Source of the DNA: a virus
Virus record (IMG/VR): IMGVR_UViG_3300042518_001429
Location: 1-64,000 of that record
DNA: 64,000 nucleotides
Direction: 5' to 3' (one strand)
Shown: piece after piece, positions 22,999 to 30,680 of the stretch
Numbering within the stretch: the stretch's first letter is position 1
Layout of the letters: every line of letters starts with the position of its first letter
Program-made: the position numbers and the translations under genes
Notes under the pieces: model-generated
What the model was told of the DNA's origin: nothing
Databases searched by the model: none
What the model saw: the letters and a program-made list of their open reading frames with translations, nothing else

Positions 22999-23178
22999 AT
23001 GTCTTTTAATAGTCTCATACAGCAATATCTCGAAGAGAAGTCAGAGCCTACAAAAGAGGACTATGAAGCTATGCCCTGGAGTCTCGAGATTGTTAAAGAC
23101 TCAAAGCGCTCAGAGACGTATAATGAGCTGGGGGAACTCATTATTAAGCTTTTTGAGCTAAGATCTAAGCTAGAGTAA
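22999..23178 (+). CDS. Small helical protein (59 residues)
   Basis: Open frame from ATG 22999 to TAA 23178: it begins MSFNSLIQQYLEEKSE and ends LIIKLFELRSKLE. A perfect late-type box sits 6 nt before the start, which makes this short frame credible. It overlaps the convergent gene by 14 nt. The N-terminus resembles the short segments seen on other small proteins here (for example MISLKEYINEK). Function unknown. Confidence 0.6.
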   Translation: MSFNSLIQQYLEEKSEPTKEDYEAMPWSLEIVKDSKRSETYNELGELIIKLFELRSKLE

Positions 23179-23407
23179 CCGGCTCAGGTAAGGTCACAGT
23201 AGCCGGCATAGGCACGGAAGGGTTAGCCAAGGTACGAGACAGTTCTGGTACTTCTTGAGGCTGGGCAAATTGAATCACCTGATTACTCTTTCTACTATTA
23301 CCCTTACGGCGATAACCTAAAATCATTACCTTACCGTCCTCGGTTTTCTGAAGAATAGGAACGAGACGGCCTTGCATTACTAGTTTGTTTACTTTTTGTG
23401 GTGACAT
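23165..23407 (-). CDS. Small protein downstream of the tmRNA
   Basis: 80 residues from ATG 23407 (MSPQKVNKLVMQGRLVPIL). The frame is open further upstream, but that extension (beginning MDRGSTPLTST) is the translated 3' end of the tmRNA and should be ignored. The N-terminal half is basic (GYRRKGNSRKSNQ); the C-terminus is Pro-rich. It starts 17 nt after the tmRNA acceptor and may share its transcript. Confidence 0.55.
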   Translation of the reverse strand: MSPQKVNKLVMQGRLVPILQKTEDGKVMILGYRRKGNSRKSNQVIQFAQPQEVPELSRTLANPSVPMPATVTLPEPVTLA

Positions 23408-23424
23408 AAATTTTAATTTGAAAG

Positions 23425-23872
23425 TGGAGGTGAGGGGAGTTGAACCCCTGTCCAAATAATTTGCTCTAAAAGGTCTACATGTTTTAGTATCTTTAGCATT
23501 TCAGCCACCATACGGTGACGAAGACTTTAGGCTGCTTGGCGATACTAACCGAGTTTTTAGTCTGCCTATAGACATTAGCGCACATCTACATACGGAGGAT
23601 TCTTTTTGTTACGTTGATACAGTCCACAATTCAACAACCTCTATAATCAAAGTATCCTTAGAGGATCTGGATACTAGGGTTTAGGCTGCCATTAAGCAGT
23701 AGTTTTCTTCAGGAGCGAAGAATTCTACTACATTAGACCAAGCGGACTTAACAGCTTCAACAGCAGAGGTAATAGCCTTTGCGTTTAGTTTTTAATCGAT
23801 TTTAACGAGGCCATCGATCAACCTCGACATGCACTTTTAGTCTCAACTATCTGTCGAAACCGGTACACCCCC
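23425..23872 (-). ncRNA. ssrA: Transfer-messenger RNA (tmRNA), one-piece
   Basis: tmRNA frees stalled ribosomes and adds a degradation tag. The 5' end GGGGGTGTACCGGTTTCGACAG (in short: GGGGGTG then GGTTTCGACA) is canonical. The 7-bp acceptor pairs GGGGGTG with CACCTCC (23426-23432), followed by A; CCA is not encoded. The T arm reads GGGGTTCAACTCCCC. Pseudoknot 1 can be drawn as CGAGG/CCTCG with ATCGAT/ATCGAT, followed by an A-rich stretch and CGCAAAG, as in E. coli. The tag frame runs from the resume codon GCA (23782-23780) to TAA (23683-23681). It encodes 33 residues, starts AKAITSAVEAV and ends FFAPEENYCLMAA, similar to the ...ENYALAA end of E. coli but much longer. Confidence 0.95.
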
Positions 23873-23889
23873 AAATTTTCAAAGATCTG

Positions 23890-24525
23890 TTAAAGCCTAT
23901 ACAATACTTTTGTCAGAGCATTGTGTAAGCTATTAACCCCTCTAATTGTAGAACGAATTAGAGTTCTATACCAGCTAAATTTTCTTAGAAACGATACAAT
24001 TCTTCTTGAGAGCTTTTTATTCTCTATGGCTCTTTTTTCAGCCCAGAGCTTGTTATTTTTAATTCTTTCGCTAATCGGGTCTTTAGAGACTTTAATAAGT
24101 TTAATATCATCAAGCTTACCTTTGGTGAAATAGGCTTCAAACTCAAACCACCAATCATAACCCTGAATTAATTCAATATCATCCCAGGACATTTGCTCCG
24201 GGTCATCGCTAATCCAATCCCAATGATAATCATTATTGTCGGTATGAGTAGTATAGAAGTTAATTGTACCGTGAAAATCAACATCTCTCCATTCTTCTTT
24301 AATAACTTCAAAATACCCTTTTAAGAAAGCACTATCATCGTCTCTCCATTCTCTTTCTTGCCAGAGATGACGAAGTTTACCGGATTTAGTAATCTCGTAA
24401 GCATCTAAAGCGTTGTCTAAATCTTTAGTCTGAAAGTCTATTTCTTCCCAATTAACATTGAGAGCTTTAAGCTCTTTAGTTAATGGAAGCTTCTTTTTTA
24501 CGTAGAGATGATCGAACATACCCAT
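23890..24525 (-). CDS. Conserved phage protein, MGMFD family
   Basis: 211 residues. The start MGMFDHLYVKKKLPL followed by FQTKDLDNALDAYEIT and GKLRHLW belongs to a type of protein I know from large phages and some bacteria; no function is established to my knowledge. The middle is rich in Asp, Trp and His (HTDNNDYHWDWISDDPEQ, GYDWWFEFEAYF). The basic C-terminus (SRRIVSFLRKFSWYRTLIR) may be membrane- or nucleic-acid-binding. It has its own sigma70-like promoter. Confidence 0.65.
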   Translation of the reverse strand: MGMFDHLYVKKKLPLTKELKALNVNWEEIDFQTKDLDNALDAYEITKSGKLRHLWQEREWRDDDSAFLKGYFEVIKEEWRDVDFHGTINFYTTHTDNNDYHWDWISDDPEQMSWDDIELIQGYDWWFEFEAYFTKGKLDDIKLIKVSKDPISERIKNNKLWAEKRAIENKKLSRRIVSFLRKFSWYRTLIRSTIRGVNSLHNALTKVLYRL

Positions 24526-24533
24526 TTGTAGTA

Positions 24534-24561
24534 ATTATACAGCTTTTTATCTGTACTGCAA
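24534..24561 (-). promoter_or_regulatory. Sigma70-like promoter for the MGMFD gene
   Basis: On the minus strand -35 TTGCAG (24556-24561) and -10 TATAAT (24534-24539) are separated by 16 nt. The -10 ends 8 nt before the ATG at 24525. It is divergent from the phoH late-type box. Confidence 0.6.
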
Positions 24562-24563
24562 GA

Positions 24564-24570
24564 ATAAATA
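24564..24570 (+). promoter_or_regulatory. Late-type promoter box before phoH
   Basis: ATAAATA ends 7 nt before the ATG at 24578. Confidence 0.5.
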
Positions 24571-24577
24571 TTAATAG

Positions 24578-25390
24578 ATGAGCAAAAGTAAGCGCTCTCG
24601 TAAAGCTAAAGTAGTAAATAACAGCAAAGCCGAGAGCAATACGGCGCCGGTCCCTGACACTTCACCATATGTGTTTCAAAGGGAGAAGATCAGCTATGAC
24701 CTCAGTATTAGAGAGCTTCCATGGACTGAAAAACAAAAAGCTTTAATAGAACTTTTCCTTGATAAGAGGTGTAAGGTTTTGTTTCTTAAAGGTGTAGCAG
24801 GTACATCGAAGACAATCCTCTCTATGTATCTCGGGCTTCAGTTACTTCAAAAGCGTAGAGTATCAGATATTGTCTTAATTCGTTCAGCTGTTGAGTCAGC
24901 TGATTCAAAACTTGGTTATCTTCCCGGAGACATTACTGATAAATTCGGTGTCTATCTAGCCCCTTTTAATCACAAGTTTGAAGAACTTTTACCTAAACCC
25001 CAAATTGATAAACTGGAAAAGGATAACCGTTTTGTTATCTGTCCAATTAACTATGCAAGAGGTCTACACTTTGCTGCAAAGTTTATTTGCTGTGATGAAT
25101 CTCAAAACTTAACTATAGCTGAGCTCAATACTCTTATGACCCGTATGGGTGAGTTTGCAAAGGTTATTGTTTGTGGTGACCCGGAACAGTCTGACCTCCC
25201 TCATGGTAAGTCCGGTTTTACAAAAGTCTATGACGCATTCAATAACGATGAGTCAATTGAACAGGGCATCATTTGCGCAGAGTTAACCGAAGAGGATATC
25301 GTGCGTTCAGAACTCTGTAGATATGTTACTCACAAATTCAAAGAAATAAGAGCAGCAAATATACCACAAAATCATCACGGGCACAAATAA
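24578..25390 (+). CDS. phoH: PhoH-like ATPase
   Basis: 270 residues. PhoH proteins are P-loop ATPases that are common in marine phages; their role in infection is unclear. Walker A is GVAGTSKT (72-79), in which the usual GK is SK preceded by T, so the canonical second-last Gly is Ser. Walker B is FICCDES (D173, E174). Downstream, VIVCGDPEQSDLP matches the sensor region. A basic N-terminal tail of ~30 residues precedes the domain. The next gene follows after 8 nt. Confidence 0.9.
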   Translation: MSKSKRSRKAKVVNNSKAESNTAPVPDTSPYVFQREKISYDLSIRELPWTEKQKALIELFLDKRCKVLFLKGVAGTSKTILSMYLGLQLLQKRRVSDIVLIRSAVESADSKLGYLPGDITDKFGVYLAPFNHKFEELLPKPQIDKLEKDNRFVICPINYARGLHFAAKFICCDESQNLTIAELNTLMTRMGEFAKVIVCGDPEQSDLPHGKSGFTKVYDAFNNDESIEQGIICAELTEEDIVRSELCRYVTHKFKEIRAANIPQNHHGHK

Positions 25391-25398
25391 GTATATAT

Positions 25399-25884
25399 GT
25401 GAACGCTCTCATCGACGAGCTTTACGACTCGGAGGATTGTAATAAGATTCGGTCTTTTTACAAAGAAGATAACTCACTTCACACGGCATTACGTCAAGCT
25501 ATCGGTGAACAGATTACTATTAAGTCTGATAAGTTTTTAGCCTCTAATCCTATAGATGTTATTTGTCTAGTTTGTTTAACAGCTAAGTTTGCTTCTTCAG
25601 AAGACGAGTGCCATAGAGTGGGTGTTACGGTTAGCCAGATGATAGATGAACCCAACCCTCTACCCTATGTTCATAGAGATGATCCCTTAACTCTTGCTAG
25701 TAAGACACTTATATCATTATCCTTCTTTTATAAGGCGTTAGAACATAGATTCTTGTGTCACGGATCACCCTCTCCTGCGTTTTACCGTAATCTCTCTAAG
25801 TCCGTGTATAAGTCGAATAAGCAGCCAGATATAGCGGCTCATCACGAAAAGTGGGAAGGGTTCTTAGGAGAGATGTTTTGTTAG
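25399..25884 (+). CDS. Protein of unknown function after phoH
   Basis: 161 residues from GTG 25399 (the ATG two bases earlier runs straight into TGA). Mostly helical; it begins NALIDELYDSEDCNKIRSFY and contains PYVHRDDPLTLASKTLISLSFFYKALEHRF. No family recognised. It is probably co-transcribed with phoH. Confidence 0.55.
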   Translation: MNALIDELYDSEDCNKIRSFYKEDNSLHTALRQAIGEQITIKSDKFLASNPIDVICLVCLTAKFASSEDECHRVGVTVSQMIDEPNPLPYVHRDDPLTLASKTLISLSFFYKALEHRFLCHGSPSPAFYRNLSKSVYKSNKQPDIAAHHEKWEGFLGEMFC

Positions 25885-25905
25885 TTGGATCTTTGTAGTT
25901 TTTAC

Positions 25906-25913
25906 TATAAATT
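25906..25913 (+). promoter_or_regulatory. Late-like box TATAAATT, 6 nt before the start
   Basis: TATAAATT ends 6 nt before the ATG at 25920. It differs from the T4 late consensus at the last base. A TTGTAG lies upstream, so a sigma70-type reading is also possible. Confidence 0.4.
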
Positions 25914-25919
25914 AGTAGT

Positions 25920-26555
25920 ATGGATTCAGATACAATACTACCCCCTTTTAGCGATATTACAAATACCGAACTAACAGGAGCGAATATTTTTCAAGGTTTA
26001 TCAGGGCTTAATTTTACACCTACACCGGAACTTGTAAGTTTTCTTTCCGGGTCTAATATAGATTTTTCAAAATCGTCGTATGAAGTACTATCAGCTGTTT
26101 CTGCATATTTTTCTCAGTCTGTAAATTCTATGATACAGGGGTTGAGTGCCCCGGTGGTTCATCCTTGGGACGCTTTAAAGATGACACTATTTGACCAAGA
26201 CCATAAATTCCCAACTATTGAAGAAGTTACAATACCAGAAGGAGTAAATCTTGAAGCCATTCAAAGTAAAATTAAAGAACATGAACAAACATATAGAAGT
26301 CGAATTATTGATTGTATTAGTAATCGAGAGAGGTATGAGTTTGTCGGTCCGTTTGATCAGGTATCTATTATGTCAGAAGCTTCAGGTGCAGATTGTTTTG
26401 CTGTAACAGAAGATAAAATCAAAAGTTACGTTGAAACCGTCGAAACTATTCGATCTATAAACCCGGAAGATATTAACGAAGATAACTACCTTGAATATAT
26501 AACAAAAATTAATTATTGTCTCGCAAATATGTTAGCGCGCAGAACAATTAGTTAG
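25920..26555 (+). CDS. Protein of unknown function, possible tail/baseplate part
   Basis: 211 residues. The N-terminal ~80 residues are Ser/Asn/Phe-rich (TELTGANIFQGLSGLNFTPT); the rest is mainly helical and acidic (EGVNLEAIQSKIKEHEQTYRSRI). The convergent overlap of 4 nt with the spike gene, and the neighbourhood of baseplate genes, hint at a tail role, but I do not recognise it. Confidence 0.55.
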   Translation: MDSDTILPPFSDITNTELTGANIFQGLSGLNFTPTPELVSFLSGSNIDFSKSSYEVLSAVSAYFSQSVNSMIQGLSAPVVHPWDALKMTLFDQDHKFPTIEEVTIPEGVNLEAIQSKIKEHEQTYRSRIIDCISNRERYEFVGPFDQVSIMSEASGADCFAVTEDKIKSYVETVETIRSINPEDINEDNYLEYITKINYCLANMLARRTIS

Positions 26556-28294
26556 GTACCTAGACGTTGAATTGTAGCTACAACTAATTGATAAGGCACT
26601 TGTATTAATTTGAATAATTTTAATAATGCGCTTTCTTTATTAGCAGGCACCGGGGCTCTAAGCTCCTTAGCTTTAGCTGGGCCGCGAACCTGTTCATCAC
26701 TTTCAAGGAGGTTAATGTTAGGTACACGCATATTATGGGCGTGTATTTGATCGGTTAAGGTGTGATGATGCGGGAAGTTCCAAATAGGTAATATTGCTGG
26801 ACCTGGCATAACACCTATCACAACACCGGTCGGTATTAGTTCTAAAGGCAAAGCCTTTTGTCCTAATTCCTTTGCATCCATTATTAAATTTAGAATCTGA
26901 CGAGGTGTTAGTATTATCATTGACGGATCTAAAGTTCTTACTGTTAGGGTTCTTAAGAAATCTTTTGCCCCTTGTACGGCTGCAAATGCAGACCATTTAG
27001 CAGGGCCTGTAAACTCTGTTTCTTGAGAAGAGTGTTTGGTTCTCTCTTCTTTATACGGACAGGTGGCTGATATAAAGGAAAGATCACCTTCAATGTGAGC
27101 CCCGCCTTGCGCAATCATGTTACCCGTACATGCAAATGTTCCCTGTGCTACAACTTGACCGTCTCCGTTACGTCCAGGGGTTAAGGCAATACTTTCTCCA
27201 TCAAGTTGTAAATGATTACCGGTAATGCGAGTTTCACCCGTTGCCGTACCAATAACAACTTCAGGACCTACAAATTGAGTTTGACCTGCTTTAACAATAA
27301 GAGGTCCTTCAGTGGAGAGCTCAATACCTTGGGCCCCAGCGCGCAGCTTAAAGTGATTACCGATCTCCATGGTGTAATTACCACCTATTGTCGGTAGTGG
27401 GTTTAACCCGTTTACTTGAGCAATTTTTCGACTTGTCTTAGTAGGGCCTTGTTTATCAATTTGAACTTTAGATGGCACATCTTTACCCTCTTTGACACTT
27501 TCGTAAGACTGAGAGTCATTATAGGCCATACCTACCTTTAAAAATTTACTACCGACTACTACCTTTACATCATTACCCCCGAGCCCGGTGCCACCTGATG
27601 CTTTAGATTCTAAATCTGTAAGTTTTTCTTTTTGAGCATTTGCAGCTGCAACAGTTTTTTGAATTTCTGGTTGTTGATTTGATTTATCTTTTACAGTTCT
27701 TTTACCTTCACATGTACGACATTTACCCTCTTTAATTTCTAAAATGTCCATGAGGTTATTAAAGAAATTTCCAATAGATTCTAATACTGCAGCACCTATT
27801 TGTAGAAAATTTAAACCTGCAAATGGCTGATTAGGGAACCAACTGTTAGTATCAGAAACTGGCTTTTTCTTTTTATTCGTAGATTGTTTACCGGCATTTT
27901 TTGTACCAGGTATCAAACCGCAGTCTGGGCATGGTTTTTCGGCTTCAGACTCTGAACTGCTCGCACTTGAACCGCTAGCCCCAGTACTGCCTGATTTACT
28001 GGCTGAAGTTACATTTGCAGTACCAGTAGTTTTTCCTGCATTGATGCTAAAGGCTTCCCCTGTAGTAGGATTAATAAAACCATCTGCATTAAGCCCGGGA
28101 GTAGATTGAATTTGATTAACAAGTGTAGCTTGTGTTGTTGCTGGCATTGCTGCGTTTTGAATATTGAACCCGGCCGCATTACTTGTTGTATTACCTAATG
28201 ACAGACCCCCGGTAGGTGCAATAGCTATAGCAGCCGGTTCTCCGGTTGCAGTAGTCGCAATTAAAGTTTTTGTCCCTGTACTTAAACTGGCCAT
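26552..28294 (-). CDS. Baseplate spike-like protein with zinc-type CxxC pairs and His-rich tip
   Basis: 580 residues. After a Ser/Gly/Thr-rich N-terminus come two CxxC pairs, CPDCG (~120) and CRTCEG (~195), as in a split zinc site. Residues ~275-420 show a regular beta pattern (NYTMEIGNHFKLRAGAQGIELS, GPLIVKAGQTQFVGPEVVIGTATGETRITGNHLQL) as in the beta-helix spike of gp5-type proteins. Near the C-terminus, NFPHHHTLTDQIHAHNM is His-rich and could bind metal like PAAR-type tips. It follows the hub gene by 10 nt, so it is probably the central spike. The fold is inferred from the strand pattern. Confidence 0.6.
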   Translation of the reverse strand: MASLSTGTKTLIATTATGEPAAIAIAPTGGLSLGNTTSNAAGFNIQNAAMPATTQATLVNQIQSTPGLNADGFINPTTGEAFSINAGKTTGTANVTSASKSGSTGASGSSASSSESEAEKPCPDCGLIPGTKNAGKQSTNKKKKPVSDTNSWFPNQPFAGLNFLQIGAAVLESIGNFFNNLMDILEIKEGKCRTCEGKRTVKDKSNQQPEIQKTVAAANAQKEKLTDLESKASGGTGLGGNDVKVVVGSKFLKVGMAYNDSQSYESVKEGKDVPSKVQIDKQGPTKTSRKIAQVNGLNPLPTIGGNYTMEIGNHFKLRAGAQGIELSTEGPLIVKAGQTQFVGPEVVIGTATGETRITGNHLQLDGESIALTPGRNGDGQVVAQGTFACTGNMIAQGGAHIEGDLSFISATCPYKEERTKHSSQETEFTGPAKWSAFAAVQGAKDFLRTLTVRTLDPSMIILTPRQILNLIMDAKELGQKALPLELIPTGVVIGVMPGPAILPIWNFPHHHTLTDQIHAHNMRVPNINLLESDEQVRGPAKAKELRAPVPANKESALLKLFKLIQVPYQLVVATIQRLGT

Positions 28295-28304
28295 ATATTA
28301 TTTT

Positions 28305-30659
28305 TTATCTGTTACTTTTGTTAGCTTTTTGTTGAGTTTCGTTGCGTTGTTCATTACTAAAAGAGTTTATTTTGTTAGTAAGATTTTTTAAAGAATTAGT
28401 AAGACCGGTTGTTATAGTGGGTTTAGTTGTCGTTGTGCTTGCTGAACTACTACCCCCCTCTTTAAGCATATTTTTATTAATATCCTTAACTATTTGAGCG
28501 TGTTCTTCTATAATTGCTAAAGCTTCTTGCGACATATTTCCTACAATTGTGATTCGGTCACCAATAGTGACTTGATTACTGTCCCCCTGGGTCCAATCCT
28601 CTCTATTTAAACAACTATTATAAGCATTACCAGCAACCTGTTGCACGTGCTCGTTTGGTGAATAAAGCACCGACCCTTTTGAATGCCATTCCATATGCCC
28701 GCCATTTGCGTGAAATAATCTTAAAGAGCGAGCATCTTCTTCATCTGTAATAGTATCAACAAACGAAATACCACCTGATTGATTAGGTCTGAAAATTGCC
28801 TGATTACGAGGTGTTGTATCTCCTTCTTGAGGATAGTGTGCCCCTGGTGAAGAGGACTTAAAAGCGTTTTGCCACTCTCTAGAGCCATACGAAGCAGCGA
28901 AGTATACAGGAAACAATGGATCTCCTTCTCTGAAGAATACCCACAACATCGCACCTGGGTTTGGAACAGAGAACATTCCTTGAGGCATACCTGTTGTATC
29001 TGTTACAGATGGTTGTGTAGGTGTAGGGTTTCGGACCATGCCTGCCTGGCCTTCCAAACCATTAACATCAGCAACACTTGTTACTGGACCAATTGGTCCC
29101 GCATATGGTATACCCATATAATCAGTATTACAAAGACCTGTCTGTTGAACAGCCGCTTGACCGTCTGGTGTAAGGCGGAACACTGTTGTTTGTTGACCGC
29201 TTTTACCAGCGTACGCATCAAAATTTAATCCTTCTGTTTTATATGAGTGCCAGTTGCCGTCGACAAATATTTGAGCATGCCCGTATTTCCCAGCACCGGC
29301 CTGGTGTATAGCTATATCTCCCTGTTGTGGTTGATAGCCTGTACCTTGTATTATACCTAAATTACCATACAAAACTTTACCTTTCCCGGGACCCGAAGTT
29401 GCCAGAGATGTTAATTTGTTATTAACACCACCTACATCTTTTGCAAAACTAATACCAGTAGATCCCTGCCAAGCAGTATTACCGGTTATATAAGCGGCTG
29501 AATTAATAGTTCCGTTCAAACATGCTGTCACCCCACTTGATGTTCTTAATATACCATCACTACCAATATTATATTGACTACTAGCGACTGAATTACTCCA
29601 ATTAAAAGGTTTTCCGCCACCACCAGAGCTCGGGCCAGTTCCTGGTAGTGTACTCTGGCTTGTAGTTTGGGCAACATTATTTAGAATTGCCTGTTGACTG
29701 GGCTCAAGTTGTATATAGGGTGGAGGTTCTGGCGACAAAAATGGTGAAGGTTGAGCTGGGTTTGAGCTCCCCGGGTAACCGCCAGCAGACGGGTCTGTTA
29801 TATCTATAGAACTTGCAGGTGGTGTCCACCCCCTCCGTAAAGGTCCCCAATAGCGCGCGGCTCCTGTGTTTGCACTATTACCTATTGCCCCATCTTGTCT
29901 TACAAGTTGTTGTGTGATAACAATTGCTGCCGTAGTATTAACAACAGGATCAATTAGTTGTTGCTGGGAGAAGGCAGGTTGCCCATTAATTGTGGTTCCA
30001 GGCTGAATACCAGCTGCCTGCATCGCGCCTTTATAATTGTTATAATCTAAAGGAGATAGTTGAAATAGTCCATTTGAGTTTCCAGTAAATTTACCTATAT
30101 CTCCGACAGTATTTGTATTAAAGCTTGACTCTTTACCCGCTAGATGATACAGGTAATTAGCCCAAGACTGTGGTGTACCATCAATTCCATATTTAGCTCC
30201 GTCAGTGGGCACAAACCCGTTTAACCCGGAATTTGCAATTTGACTTTCCAAAAAGCCAAGAAATTCCCCTTTGCTAACAGAACCATCAGAATTTAAACTA
30301 ATAGATCCACCACCTACAGCTACCGGGTTAACACCTACCGCCGCTTGATTTTCTGTATTGTATGATTGATTAAAATTACCAGATTGTGGATTGTAATGAC
30401 CTGCTACAGAGTTGCCAAATACTGGGGAAGCAGCTTCAGCCCAAGGTAGCATCTTTTTTAATTGATCAATATCTTTTTGTGGTAATGCTTGTTCAAGATT
30501 GTTACCTACAATTTCAATTTTGCGATCAACACCAGCTTGATTCCAGCGTTCATACAACGCAGGCATAATATGAGGAATAAAGATTTGTACCCGACCTCGA
30601 AATTCTGGATCGGTATTGCTTATACAAAGCCCTAAATAGTTTCCGTAAAATTTGTCCAT
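28305..30659 (-). CDS. 5: Baseplate hub (gp5-like) with two inserted cell-wall hydrolase domains
   Basis: 784 residues. The OB fold of gp5 is split: YGNYLGLCISNTDPEFRGRVQIFIPHI and LPWAEAASPVFG at the start, then GMFSVPNPGAMLWVFF-REGDPLFPVYFA at ~565-600. Between them lie two domains. Residues ~128-280 resemble a lytic transglycosylase (catalytic E177 in LAGKESSFN, then GNSNGLFQLSPLD). Residues ~365-480 resemble a CHAP/NlpC-type amidase or peptidase (C380 in VTACLNG, GDIAIHQ, H461 in KYGHAQIFVDG). The C-terminus has a Ser/Thr-rich linker. T4 gp5 has one lysozyme domain at the equivalent site, so this protein appears to carry two distinct activities for penetration. Activity is inferred from motifs. 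Confidence 0.8.
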   Translation of the reverse strand: MDKFYGNYLGLCISNTDPEFRGRVQIFIPHIMPALYERWNQAGVDRKIEIVGNNLEQALPQKDIDQLKKMLPWAEAASPVFGNSVAGHYNPQSGNFNQSYNTENQAAVGVNPVAVGGGSISLNSDGSVSKGEFLGFLESQIANSGLNGFVPTDGAKYGIDGTPQSWANYLYHLAGKESSFNTNTVGDIGKFTGNSNGLFQLSPLDYNNYKGAMQAAGIQPGTTINGQPAFSQQQLIDPVVNTTAAIVITQQLVRQDGAIGNSANTGAARYWGPLRRGWTPPASSIDITDPSAGGYPGSSNPAQPSPFLSPEPPPYIQLEPSQQAILNNVAQTTSQSTLPGTGPSSGGGGKPFNWSNSVASSQYNIGSDGILRTSSGVTACLNGTINSAAYITGNTAWQGSTGISFAKDVGGVNNKLTSLATSGPGKGKVLYGNLGIIQGTGYQPQQGDIAIHQAGAGKYGHAQIFVDGNWHSYKTEGLNFDAYAGKSGQQTTVFRLTPDGQAAVQQTGLCNTDYMGIPYAGPIGPVTSVADVNGLEGQAGMVRNPTPTQPSVTDTTGMPQGMFSVPNPGAMLWVFFREGDPLFPVYFAASYGSREWQNAFKSSSPGAHYPQEGDTTPRNQAIFRPNQSGGISFVDTITDEEDARSLRLFHANGGHMEWHSKGSVLYSPNEHVQQVAGNAYNSCLNREDWTQGDSNQVTIGDRITIVGNMSQEALAIIEEHAQIVKDINKNMLKEGGSSSASTTTTKPTITTGLTNSLKNLTNKINSFSNEQRNETQQKANKSNR

Positions 30660-30680
30660 TTTATTAATTTATTATAAAGT

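Noticed and set aside
23408-23455. N-terminal extension (MDRGSTPLTST) of the gene at 23165-23407
   Set aside because: It is the translated T arm and acceptor of the tmRNA. The ATG at 23407 outside the tmRNA is the better start.
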